A DNA stretch of 64,000 bases. It comes from Dermacentor variabilis (Eukaryota > Arthropoda > Arachnida > Ixodida > Ixodidae). Positions 33,527 to 44,169 of the stretch are shown here, in pieces. How positions within the stretch are numbered: the stretch's first letter is position 1; every line of letters starts with the position of its first letter. The translations under genes and the position numbers were made by a program. The notes under the pieces are model-generated. The model made no database searches and was not told the DNA's origin. It worked only from the letters and a program-made list of their open reading frames with translations. The stretch spans positions 205,306,217-205,370,216 of the forward strand of contig NC_134568.1 in assembly GCF_050947875.1 (NCBI RefSeq), read 5' to 3'.

Positions 33527-34259
33527 TTAAGAGGAAGCTTTAGCTCGGGCCCAGCTCCGACGCGGCCTATTCAAATACATCTAAAACGCAAAAACGTTTT
33601 TTCTGAGATAACCCCTAGACCGACTTTGATGAAATTTGTTGCATTTGAAAGAGAAAGTTAAATTCTAGCGACTGCTGGAAGCGGAATTTCGATTTAGGGC
33701 TTGAATTTTCTTAAAACGATTTTCAAATATTTGAGCGTTTGAAAAAAATAGAAGCAAGAAGTTTACAAATTCATTGCTCTGCATCAAGAACTGATATCGC
33801 GGTTCTGTAAACGGCATCCATTAGATCATTCAAAGCGGACAAATTCAATATGTCATTTTACATTTTACGTGAATTTGTTACGTTGGTTACAACGGTTTTG
33901 CAAAAGTTGTATTTCCCTATGATTAAATTTCTTTATATTCATGTGTAACAGATCAATTTTGTCCGCTTTAGATGTACTATTAGATGCAATTCACAGAATT
34001 GTATTATCATTTTTAGTGGTTGAGTTACAGAGTTGTAACCTTGATAGTTTCGTTTTATGAAAATTTTCTATTTTTGCCAATCTTTAATAAAAAATTGACG
34101 ACCTAACTCAAAAATTCGAAACCAACAGTCACTAGATTTTAAGCTTGTCTTTTAAATACAACAAACCCCGTCAAATTTGGTGCAGTGGTTGCCGAGATAA
34201 ACAAATTCTCCTTTTACATGTATTTAGATAGGAGCACTCGAGCTAAAGCTTCCTCTTAA
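33527..34259. mobile_element. Foldback element flanked by TTAA, 733 bp
   Basis: The ends are identical for 21 bases including TTAA (TTAAGAGGAAGCTTTAGCTC...). A second inverted pair lies inside (AAAGCGGACAAATT at about 33833 and its near complement at about 33957-33972), so most of the element can fold on itself. There is no coding capacity. TTAA at both edges fits TTAA-specific insertion, although TTAA could instead be the start of the inverted repeat. The 5' terminal block is one I associate with tick MITEs. Confidence 0.7.
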
Positions 34260-34963
34260 GGTCTTTATGAGTTTCACTGATCAGGGCAAATATTAAGTAT
34301 AGGGTACAGAAGACAAAAACCGTGTCTCCGCAGCTTTGTTCTGCTCACCTATATCGCGCTAAGAAGGCCCAAACTTTTAACCCTTCTCAGGGTTTAATTG
34401 CCTTGGTATTGGGTGTTCCGTATAACATTAGCCAAGCTGTTAAAGGGAAAAAATATTTAAAATACACGGTGGAAGATACGATTATAAGACCGAGGTTGTT
34501 TGGTCGTCAGATCTTCGTCGGCGGTGCACCGTAAGTCTCATAACAGAACTTGGATGCTGTTTTTCTTTATAATGCTCTTATCTGCATATAGCTCGATTCA
34601 CGTTAGCCGGGTCACACGGTATTTTCCCTACTGCGTAGCTGATGATTTGGCAAATTAGATAAGCTACCACTATATTTGGGCTGTTCTTCTTGTTTTTATA
34701 TTTTTTTATCGTTCATTGTCCCATTGGGACCCTAGAGGTATCACCAAATAAAAAAAAATACGGTTTCCTCTCTGTATTTTCTTCTGTCATCGTAGTTAAT
34801 TGGTAGTCAGTGCGGATAATACGCATATATAATACGGATATATAAGCGACTGCTATTTGACTAGATTTGTTATAATTTTAATTGAAGGCGTGTCACGTGA
34901 CACTTCTGCCTAGCAATATAAGATGCAACATTCCTCCACCTCTCCCGCTCTCTCTCTCTCTCT

Positions 34964-35011
<48 letters not shown>

Positions 35012-35650
35012 GTCTCTCACTCACATGTAAGTGCTTTTTTTTTTATCGGAAAAGATGTTTACAGTTCCTAGTGTTTGTTGTACTAATTGCTATTCCCTCG
35101 CGCCAAAAGAACGGAACCGCGCACTCCGTCAAGCCGTACTGTTTAATTCCGTCCACAGCTTTCAACATATCTGTGTTTTTATCACGGTGATGGTGTTGAA
35201 AAAAAAAAGAATGTATGAAATGTTTCGTCGGTCGCCCATCCTGTCCTCCAGCGCTATTTTGCTTAACTATAAAGTCATCACACTTACAAAGACTGGGCCA
35301 GTATCCACAAGAATCTCTTATGCTAGAATTGTTTACGAGTAAATTCCTGCCATTCCTGATGCTGGACACATTATTAGAGAAGGGGGCGGGCCAATGGCCA
35401 AGACCACTTGCGAACAAAATGCTTCGCGAATTCAGCCCAAAACGTGCACTTTACCGGTTTCATTACCATACATCTTTACGAAGGTGCCAACATAACGATA
35501 TAACATTTTATTTTATGACGGCCAAATTTCAGACACTTCGCTCTAAATTTTGCGTAGTTCTGAACCTATTGTTAACACAGCTTTTGCAAAAATATTTAAC
35601 TGAAATAAATCCGAAATCAAGAAAGGGGCTGACAGATGGAATAGCACACT
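34260..35650. other. No recognisable gene; includes microsatellite
   Basis: The frames at 34322-34534, 35043-35417 and 35215-35712 overlap or contradict one another and show no family motif. Apart from the CT/CA microsatellite nothing is identified. Confidence 0.45.
34949..35007. repeat. (CT)n(CA)n microsatellite
   Basis: A CT run of about 18 bases passes through CCC into a CA run of about 42 bases. Uninterrupted dinucleotide arrays of this length are usually polymorphic. Confidence 0.95.
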
Positions 35651-35931
35651 GTGGTATAAAGGTTATAAACATTGATAAGCTGCTTCTGAAAGGCTGGCCA
35701 ACGTTTCGATAGGAGGACCTATCTTCGTCAAAGTCGGCCTCGTCATCCTCAGCATGTTAGTTTTAAAGGGTTAGCGCAGTGACATCACGTGCGGTTGGTG
35801 TGGGTGGCGGCTGGTTGTAAAGGGAGAGACTTCAAAGGGAATGAGCGCTGTCGCCCCACGTCTGTGAGCGTGGTTCCTAAGACGAGGGGACAAGAGCGGG
35901 CGAGGGGGAATGCGGGGAGAAAAGAAAAGAA
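35651..35931. repeat. Left arm of Penelope inverted repeat
   Basis: Complementary to 36948-37232 over its whole length, including the block GGCTGGCCAACGTTTCGATA and the block AAGACGAGGGGACAAGAGCG. The outer 40 bases are more diverged. Confidence 0.85.
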
Positions 35932-35954
35932 AGAAAAGGGGAGAAAGGAGGAAC

Positions 35955-36218
35955 GAATTTGGACAACATATTCATACAAGACTCAACGTTCACCGCGTGG
36001 ATACAAAGTACAATTTACCTAAAGCAGTAGCCAGCCACTTCAATAAACATAACCATGTATTCGACAAAGCAAGGCTCTATATACTACAAACAAATTTTTT
36101 TTCACCTCGCGAAAGGAAATATACGGAATCATACTTCATACGCAAGTTGAATTGCCTACACCCGACGGGAAATAATTGGGCGAGTGGCAACTTAAAATCT
36201 TTAAAAGTGGTAACTTAA
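35955..36218 (+). pseudogene. Penelope GIY-YIG C-terminal segment
   Basis: The open stretch encodes the region after the GIY-YIG core: KAVASHFNKHNHVFDKARLY, then LQTNFFSPRERKYTESYFIRKL and a glycine- and asparagine-containing end before the stop. The H-F-N-x-x-x-H and RERKYTESYLI-type motifs are typical of this nuclease tail in PLEs. No start codon of its own is meaningful. The upstream reading is replaced by the inverted arm. Confidence 0.7.
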
Positions 36219-36947
36219 ATCTGAAATTCTCATCTCATCAACCAAGGCTCAAAACACATTATGCCACCACTTAACCTTAATTCCTTAGCCTCATTTATTC
36301 CTCCCTTTCGATTTTTTTCTTGCCTACTACTCAATTTATTATACTCTTTCATGTGTTTACGTTTGTATCAACTGTACGACCTCCCTCTCCCAAGTACACC
36401 TGCACCGGCGCGCTTTTGCGCACGTCACCCTCCTATTTGTTATTGCGGTTTCGGTTCCCCGTTTTTTTTACAGTTCTTTTATTATATATATATTTTTTAA
36501 ACACCCTCACCGACATATTCCAAGGTCCCAGACGCCAGGATACTTTCTTCGGCGCCTGAGCCACACAGGGTATCGCCACTTCTGTATACCGCCGTAACGA
36601 CACCTACGTTGAGCTACTGAGGCTAACGTCCCTTGAAAGACCATGCCACTGCCGTCTAGTTGCCCCCTGCACTGCGCCCCAGACTCCTTGTTGCCATCTC
36701 AACTCCTTCAAAATTACTGTACGCATTGCTGCTACGCTACTAAAGTAATTCTTTCAAGTGATGTCCTTTTGGGGCCTTTTTTGTTACGCGCGCACTGACC
36801 GCCTGACCGGCTCTTCTAATGCCACAAAAAGCATGCCGCCAACGACACCCCTGAATGCTCCCTAACCTCTCGCTTCCCCAACACCTTCCCATGCCCTTTT
36901 TCTTTTCTTGTTCTTTTTTTCCTCTTGGTGTCTTTTTTCTCCTTTTC

Positions 36948-37232
36948 TTTGTTTTATTTTCTCCCCGCCTTCCCACTCGCTCGCTCTTGTCCCCTCGTCT
37001 TAGGAACCACGCTCACAGACGTGAGGCAACAGCGCTCATTCTCTTTGAAGTCTCTCCCTTTACACCCAGCCGCCCCCCACACCAACCGCACGTGACATCA
37101 CTGTGTTAACCCTTTAAAAGTAACATGCCGAGGATGACGAGGCCGCCTTTGACGAAGATAGGTCCTCCTATCGAAACGTTGGCCAGCCTCTCTGAGGCAC
37201 CTTATCCCTGTTTATTACCTTTATATCGTAAC
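36948..37232. repeat. Right arm of Penelope inverted repeat
   Basis: Reads as the probable pLTR end of the element. It contains TTTGACGAAGATAGG and its pairing partner CCTATCGAAAC (37148-37176), a hammerhead-like arrangement discussed in the findings. Confidence 0.85.
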
Positions 37233-38799
37233 TGAAATGAAGTTACTTCGAACCATATCCCTCATACAAATGAGGTTCTATCTAGCACAGTAGCTATTGC
37301 GTTGTAAGGTTATACATTTTCCATATAGGATGCAGGTCCTCGCGGTTGCCGTCGTCTCGGTTGGAAGAGGTACAGAGCCGATACATAGACACGACTTATG
37401 GTGCAGATGAAGGATGCAGACCTGTGAGTTAGGTATATTTCACCCAATACCAAAATTATGAAAGAGAGGTTACACAATTTAGCATCTGCAAAATTATGCA
37501 AACCCAGCGCACATACTGGAGCATGTGTGAGCCGAAGCTTTCTTGAAGCGGTTACGGCGGTTACTTAACTGCTAGGCACGCGATCATCTCAAGCACAGCG
37601 TTTTGCATCTCTTAATGCGCACGAGGCCTTGCTATTTTTCATCGCTGCCTCGCGCACAATTTATTTGCGATTGTTCCTTGTTTTTTTCGCCATTTTTATG
37701 TCCCTGATAAATGCCCTGCCTTCATTAAATAAAGCCAATTGGAAGTCTGCGCTTTCTGTGTACGCCTTTGTTTCGGTCCACGTCTTGTCTTTTTCGTGCA
37801 GTTCAAAATTTTACTGAATCAATTCATTGCCCAAAAAAAAGCCACATGTTCTCTATTGTAGTATACGCATATTTAAAACCCACCGCTTCGACTGTAACAG
37901 CATCGTATGGGTGATATCTCCTAGAAACCAGAAAAGCAACGCATGAGCCTTGGTGTGCCACACGTAACATTCGAAGTACAAATTGAAAACTTGTGAGACA
38001 TGTAAAACCACATGCGGTATTTTACAACGTATGCGCTACGCAGGCGCCGAGTGCATGATAGCGCAAGGAGGACTTACCTTTCGTTTACATCTAAACGCGC
38101 TCGCGGCAATCGGGAATCGAACGTCCAAACCTCCATAGCAGTAGAAGAAAACCAATTTCGCTCGTCAAGTGGAGCGAAATGGTGCGGGACCTCCAACTTA
38201 ACACCTGTCCCGCCATCCAGCAAAATTCAATTTTCCGTTCTTTATCGAACGCCCCTGAAGCGTGTAATCTTTTGTCCCAGCGCGCATGTCTCACAGTGAT
38301 AAGGACAGAGATCCAAAAATACCCGCGCTATGCCCGCGCTAGTTAAGACACCCCGGAAAAAATAAGAAGAAATATCCGCTCTTCCACTAATTAGGTCCTC
38401 GGTGTCGTTGAAAGGTGCAAGGCGTGCTGCATAGTCGCGCCTACAGTCATGGCAATATATAACGCTCTCTTATTCTGCCGATGACGAGATGACGGCTGCT
38501 CACTGCAAGGGAAGCACGTTTATTCCGCAGCGGCGGCCCCGCTCTGCGCGCACACTGTCTACTTTTCATACGCGAGATAATTTCTTCGGGGAGCCCACGT
38601 GCGAGCCGTCAGTTAAAACGCATAAGCAAAATCTAGAAGGAATTTAATGACGCAGACTACAAAATCTGCTCGTCAGGGTCCTTAAATTTTCGGTGCTGAG
38701 AGCTTCGAGGAATAGAAAAGATAGTAAATATAACTGCAGCGAAGGTACCAATTTATCAGTTCAAGGTTTAGAAACAGTTAATTTGTATAGCCCCCCTCC
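37233..38799. other. No recognisable gene
   Basis: No conserved frame. A GC-rich piece near 38500-38600 with an upstream TATATAAC might be a relic LTR, but no second copy or duplication supports it. The right edge is the target site of the LINE that follows. Confidence 0.45.
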
Positions 38800-38812
38800 A
38801 TATAGCTTCAAA
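38800..38812. repeat. Target duplication (3' side) of antisense I-type LINE
   Basis: ATATAGCTTCAAA is identical to 44157-44169. Confidence 0.9.
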
Positions 38813-39043
38813 GAGAGAGAGAGAGAGAGAGAGGAAAGGGGAAAGGCAGGGAGGTTAACCAGAGAAAAGGATCCGGTTTGCTACCCTACGCTGGGGAGAG
38901 AGGGGAGGGGGAGGTATAGTGGTATCAAAGTAGAGATAAGGAAAGAAAGGAGCATAGACACGCAATCGCAATCGGTCACTGTTACCGAATACTGTCATCG
39001 CACAACACAGTGTCACTTGCAGCACTATCAACGTCTGTTCAGG

Positions 39044-40729
39044 CTACAGCCGCTTGTCCAATTCTGACGCCCTCAAAAACCGCAACAGTGCCCTCGTCGC
39101 CCTCTGCTGCGATGGCTTGTGATGGCGGTATCTTAAAATAAGTCCCTCTGTGAGAGGTCTTCGCTCAAAGCGCGCTATCGCGATTGCGAGTGATTGTTTC
39201 TGTAAATTATAGCGAGGGCAGTCCCAAAGAAGCTGTTGAAAAGTCTCCTCGTTACCACAGTCCTCACACGAGGCGTCGTCGGCCCAACCAATTCGGTAAG
39301 CAAAAGACCTGGTGAAAGCCACCCCTAGCCATAATCGACAAAGTAGGGTAGCTTCGCGACGGCAGAGTCCAGCTGGAATACAAAGGCGTAGAGAGGAGTC
39401 AAGATTGTGGAGTCGGTAGTCGTGAAAACTTCCAGCGTTCCACAAGGAGAACGTTATGTCACGGCTGAGCATTCGAAGTTTTCTAGCAGCATCTGTCCTT
39501 TATAACGGTATCGGCTCCTCTTCGTCCCCTTGAAAAGCCGACCGAGCAGCGTTATCAGCGTGTTCGTTCCGTGTGACTCCGCAGTGACTTGGAAGCCACT
39601 GAAATGTAACGTGGTGTCCTCTCTTAGTTAAGATATAGATTAGTTCTCTAATCTCAAATACCAGTTGTTCGTGTGGTCCGCGCCGCAGGGCCGATAGCAA
39701 AGATTGCAGTGCTGCCTTCGAGTCACACAATATTGACCATCTTCGAGGTTGTTCTTGGCTGACGAGACGAAGTGCAGCGCGAAGAGCTGCAAGTTCCGCA
39801 GCCATCGGTGTTGTTGGGTGACATGTCTTGAAACTGATGGTGGTGGCTTTCGCTGGGAAGACCACGGCTCCAGAGGAACACTGGAGAGTTGCCGATCTAT
39901 CAGTATAAATATGTACGCGTTCGGCGTACCTCTCGTGCAAAAGGAGCAGAGTTAGTTGTTTAAGAGCAGGTGATGACAGCTCAGATTTTTTCCTGATTCC
40001 TGATACGGTGAGGTGCACTGTGGGTCGAGCCAAACACCATGGAGGAATCGATGGCTTAGTTGCGGGGGTGAAGCCTGATGGAAGGCAGGTGTAATACTCC
40101 GAAATCGTAGTACAAAATGATGCCTGCGGCCTTTCTGACGGTAGTGTTGCCAGATGGTGGGAACAGGCACGGGCAACGTGCCTAATGTACACTCTCAACA
40201 CTTCTACCGCAATGTGTGTTTGTATAGGTTGGTCCCGGGCAATCGCAATAGTCGCTGCTGTCGATGTGCATTTTGGCAAACCAAGACAAAACCTGAGAGC
40301 CCGAGCTTGAATAGCCTGTAGAGCACGAAGATTTGTCTGGCAGGTGTTGGTCAGTACGGGCAAACTGTATCTCAAGAAGACCAGAAAAAGAGCCCTGTAC
40401 AATACCAACATTGCATGCACTGACATTCCCCAAGTCTTTCCTCCCAGAAACTTGAAAAGTTGGGAGATTGCTGTCAGACGCTGTTTCAAGTAGGTCACGT
40501 GCGGGCTCCATGAGAGATCTCTATCAATGATTATGCCAAGAAATTTGTGAGTCTTCTCATAAGAAATTATTTGGCCATTTATTGAGATGGCGTAGGGTGT
40601 CATTGGTTTGCGAGTGAACGCCATCAGTGCACATTTGTCTGACGAGATTTCAAGACCTTGGTTGCGGAAGTATATAGCTGTTAGAGTAGCAGCTTTTTGA
40701 AGTCTTGCACGTATCTGAGGACGTGTCAC
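39044..40729 (-). pseudogene. LINE ORF2 C-terminal half: RT thumb, RNase H, tail
   Basis: Minus-strand frame with one TAA at about 39500. From the N-side: a post-YADD helix (RPQIRARLQKAATL), KCALMAFTRK, HKFLGIIIDRDLSWSPHV, then the YSLPVL and CLGLPKCTST segments of the thumb. RNase H follows with VHIYTDRSA (usually TDGS), AELAALRAAL, ILCDSKAALQ, and WLPSHCGVTRNEHADNAAR, so all four acidic positions remain. Past the stop the same frame gives LCRLWLGVAFTRSFAYRIG and the tail CEDCGNEETFQQLLWDC, in which glutamine stands where the family usually has histidine. The real start lies upstream across the lesions at about 40740-40760. Confidence 0.8.
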
Positions 40730-40758
40730 ACCTGAGGTCCATATACATAGTCGTCGGC

Positions 40759-43686
40759 TTACATTGATATCTTGATCGCGGCTGGCAGATGATCAACAAG
40801 ACCAATGAGTGTGAGGTTGAATAGGGTGGGGCTTAGTACACCGCCATGAGGAACACCTCGGTACGTGTAGCGTCGTACGGTTTTATTATCACCGGTACAG
40901 ACAAAGAACGACCTCATAAAAAGGCAATGAGAGATCCATTGGAAAACTTGACCACCTAGGCCAACCATCTCAAGAGCATCGAGGATAGCCTCGTGAGATA
41001 CGTTATCGTATGCCCCCTTGACATCCAGGAACAAAGCTGCAGATAATCTTCTGCGTGACTTTTGAAGCTGGACGTACGTAGCGAGATCAAGAACACTGTC
41101 TACTGAAGAGCGATCTCGACGAAAACCAGCCATGCAATTCGGTAACATGTTGTAGTGTTCCAGGTACCACTCCAAGCGGGCAAGGATCATCTTTTCCATT
41201 ATCTTTCCCACACAGCTTGCCAGCGCTATTGGGCGGTATGAGGTGAGTTCAAGCGGGGACTTGCCTTGCTTCAGGAGAGGGACCAAGAGGCTTATCTTCC
41301 ATTCTTCGGGAACCATGCCATCCTGCCAAGATGAGTTGTAGAGATGTAACAGTTCTCTCCGTGCGCCATCACTCAGGTTGTTCAAGGCGCGGTAGGATAT
41401 TCCACCTGGTCCCGCGGATGAAAAACGCCTGCATAGAGCAAGAGCCGCTTCTAGTTCCTCCATTATGAAAGGAAGATCCATGCGGCCGTCACGTGAAACA
41501 GGGATGCGACTGGGGGCTGGAAAGCCTGGACCGGTTGCTTGGCCAGCGATCCTTGCACAAAAGTCTTCTGCAACATCAGCCTCTAGCCGCCCCTGGAAGG
41601 GCGCCAGCGCTTTAAATGGCAAGCGTTGTTCAGGGAGGGAACGTAGTCCACGTATGGTTCTCCAGATGTGGGAAAGTGGCTTTCGGGGGTCTAGTGACTG
41701 GCAAAATCTCGTCCAACGTCGAGATGCCAATCTATCCATGCGACGTTGAAGTTTCTTTTGTAGTCGTCTGGCTGTCCTAAGGTCTTCGATGGATTTCGTA
41801 CGCCGGTAACGCCGCTCCGCACGACGACGGAGTGCACGAAGTCGCTCCAACTCTATATCCAATTCCGTGTGCTTCGACGTAACCGTGACCGTGTGCGCGG
41901 CGTGTAGCATTACAGACTTGATTGCTTCATCTAATCCAGAGGACAAGCCCTCTCGACAAGCATCTTCCATGGTGGAAGTAAATTTGGTCCAATCAATTAA
42001 TCGAATGGTGTTCCGTGGGATGAGACTGGACATCCTTTTGATGACAAGGTACGTGGGAATATGATCACTCCCATGTGTCTCGATACCTGAAAACCATTTA
42101 ACATATCTTGTGAAAGTGCTGGAGACGAAAGCTAGGTCAAGACAGCTGCCATAATTCACGCCTTGTATAAACGTTTGGCTGCCATCATTCAGGAGTGAAA
42201 GGCCGTGGTTGCAGGCGAAGTTTGCAAGTCTTTGCCCTCTTGCATTTGTCCTTGCGCTTCCCCATGCTATATGGTGCGCATTGAAATCTCCGATGATAAC
42301 ATATGGGGCAGGGCACACAGACAAGATGTTCGTTAATCGTTTGGGATCGAAAATATTTGAAGGCGATATATAAACGCCTACAAGTGTAAACATGAGTTTG
42401 CCCTTTTTAATTGTTAGGCAAACGTATTGATTCTTATCATGAGGCGGAATCGGCTGGCGAACATAGGTCAGTTCTCGACGAGTAAAAACGATGACTTTGC
42501 TGCATGCATCAGTTGTTGCGGATATAACAGCTTTGTATCCCGATAATCTGACTGGTTTTGACACATTAGGCTCACATATGATAATTATTTGGAACAAATT
42601 AGTATATATATACTGACGAAAGTCTGAAAGGCGTGATTTTAGTCCTCTTGCGTTCCACTGTATGATTGACGCTGCCTTGACGACTTCTCGAAACAATGGG
42701 CGATGGTTGGCCATGTCTCTATCGAGGGACTCAAGCACTGGGCTTAAGGCGTCCAGTACTTTCAGTGCATTTTGAGCAGACGTAGTTCCAAGGTTCGACA
42801 GAATCACTCGAATGGCATCTATGAGGGTACGCAGCATTGAAAGGACTTGACGATCTGCTTTGGGCGTGTCATCAGCGGCAGGAGTAGGCTCCCGAGCGGG
42901 CTTGACAATCTGTAGTTCTGTGGGAGATTGCTGGCTCGGAAGTGCCGGCCATTCTTCTTGAGACAAATTCCTTTCAGGCGACTTCCTTGTGCTGGTCAGC
43001 CCCTTTTTGGCCTGATTGGAGAATGTGAGTGCTACATTGGAAGCGGCCCTCTCCTTTCGCGGCTTTGCCTTTTTTGAGGAGGTTCGGTGACGCCGACGCC
43101 GACGCCGGATCGTTGCAGCAGCCTCCCTGTGTATCGAATTGTGCCGAACCATTTGCTTGAGAACAGCGACCTCTTTCTTGATGCGAGGGCAGTCCCTAGA
43201 CGAGGCAGCATGAGAACCATTACAGTTGCCGCACTTTAGGACAGTAGCCCGGCACGTCTCCTCCGCGTGAGGTTCAGCACAACGGGGACACAGTATCGAG
43301 TTTGAGCAGACACCCTTGACATGTCCAAGCCTAAAGCACTGATGGCATTGAAGAGGCTTTTGTACGAAGGGCCGAACAGGGTGTCGGAAGTGACCGACTT
43401 TGACGTGTGTTGGTAAGCAATCTCCCTTGAAGGTCAGTTTGACGCAGCGCGATGTTCCAAGGCGGCTCACACGCGTGATGACAACACCCTCACTTGCTGG
43501 TTTGACGAGGATAGGCAAGTCCGCGTTGGGAATGGCAACATCGATGTCATAAATGACACCTGCTGTGGATGCATCATCCAAAGGGATATATAAACGCACT
43601 TTGATGCGCCCTAGCTCCGATATTTGCTTGTTTTTCGAGCGCACTCCCGTTAGTAACATCGATTGCGAGGACATTTTTTCGTGCAT
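40759..43686 (-). pseudogene. LINE gag zinc knuckles fused in frame to EN-RT (975 codons)
   Basis: The longest open frame in the window. Residues 1-110 continue the gag-like RRM region. Three knuckles follow at 114-127, 133-145 and 152-166 (CHQCFRLGHVKGVC, CPRCAEPHAEETC, CGNCNGSHAASSRDC). A basic region comes at 193-212 and a coil-like stretch to about 324. Endonuclease motifs are IIQWNARG (341-348), CEPN (371-374), GDFNAHH (466-472) and GSDH (539-542). RT motifs include SYRPIALASCVGK, LFLDVKGAYDNV and VPHGGVLSPTLFN (the second residue of PQG is H here). The frame ends at a stop that replaces the tyrosine of YADD. Met 325 (42714) is the likely native ORF2 start. Confidence 0.85.
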
Positions 43687-44056
43687 TTATCCGAATGTCC
43701 TTAATTTCATTCGGCACGACCCCTTCCAAGAAAACAGATAGTTCTTGCCTATTTAGCAGTCGGAGGTTGTTTGAGGGCTCTTCGGGTACGAACACGATGG
43801 CGTGAGGCCAGCGTTCAGGCCTTGACTTCAGAGTCGCCGTGCTCACTTGCGTTGATGGGTTCGCGTTGACAGTCCTTCTTTTGGCCCTCTTTCTGCGGAC
43901 AGTGATGAAGCTATCATTCGATGAGTCTTCATCCGACATCGAGTATAGCTCAGTGTCCTCGGTGACACTGAGCACGCTTCCTCTCTTCCTCGTGAGGGAC
44001 GGCCTTGATGACCTCTGGCCAGGAGGGCCTCTGGAAGGCTCCGCGTCCATGGCCAA
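43574..44056 (-). pseudogene. LINE ORF1 N-terminal part
   Basis: This 160-codon frame starts at the likely native ATG (44056). It encodes a serine- and acid-rich N-terminus (a SMSDEDSSNDSF segment), a basic KRAKRR stretch, then the beginning of an RRM-like fold (NNLRLLNRQELSVFL and a DIRINARKNVLAID segment). Near 43630-43690 the reading moves to the frame of the 975-codon ORF, most simply through a one-base indel. It lies about 100 bases from the element's 5' end. Confidence 0.75.
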
Positions 44057-44156
44057 AAAACCGGGAGCCGAGGCACCAGGAAATTCCGAAGATTTCGTCG
44101 GAAACCAGAGAACACAGATAGAAGCGTTCTAAGAAGAAGGCACTTCGTGGTCGTCT

Positions 44157-44169
44157 ATATAGCTTCAAA
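44157..44169. repeat. Target duplication (5' side) of antisense I-type LINE
   Basis: Identical to 38800-38812 and marks the 5' end of the LINE. Confidence 0.9.

Larger units (their letters stand above)
35651..37232 (+). mobile_element. Penelope-like element fragment with long inverted arms
   Basis: Two arms of about 280 bases (35651-35931 and 36948-37232) are inverted copies of each other with modest divergence. Between them lies the C-terminal part of a PLE protein and a 3' region rich in C and T. The arms share a hairpin GATAGG-TCCT-CCTATC followed by GAAACGTTGGCC. The RT domain is lost. The arrangement matches the inverted terminal repeat structure of the PLE at 3527-5845, but the sequence is a different subfamily. 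Confidence 0.75.
38813..44156 (-). mobile_element. Complete antisense I-type LINE
   Basis: This 5.34-kb element is flanked by a perfect 13-bp duplication, so both ends are defined. In its own sense it has a roughly 100-base 5' UTR, a gag-like N-terminus, zinc knuckles, endonuclease, RT, RNase H, a Cys-rich tail and a 3' UTR of about 230 bases ending in (CT)n. It is complete and its target duplication is undiverged, so it is a fairly recent insertion. It is nevertheless broken by a frameshift in ORF1, a double lesion at the RT active site, and a stop after RNase H. Confidence 0.92.

Noticed and set aside
34882..35190. 102-codon frame across the CT/CA microsatellite
   Set aside because: Mostly leucine-serine and histidine-threonine repeats from the dinucleotide array; not a gene.
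35215..35712. 165-codon hypothetical protein
   Set aside because: Overlaps an opposite-strand frame, runs into a Penelope inverted arm, and has no recognisable motif.
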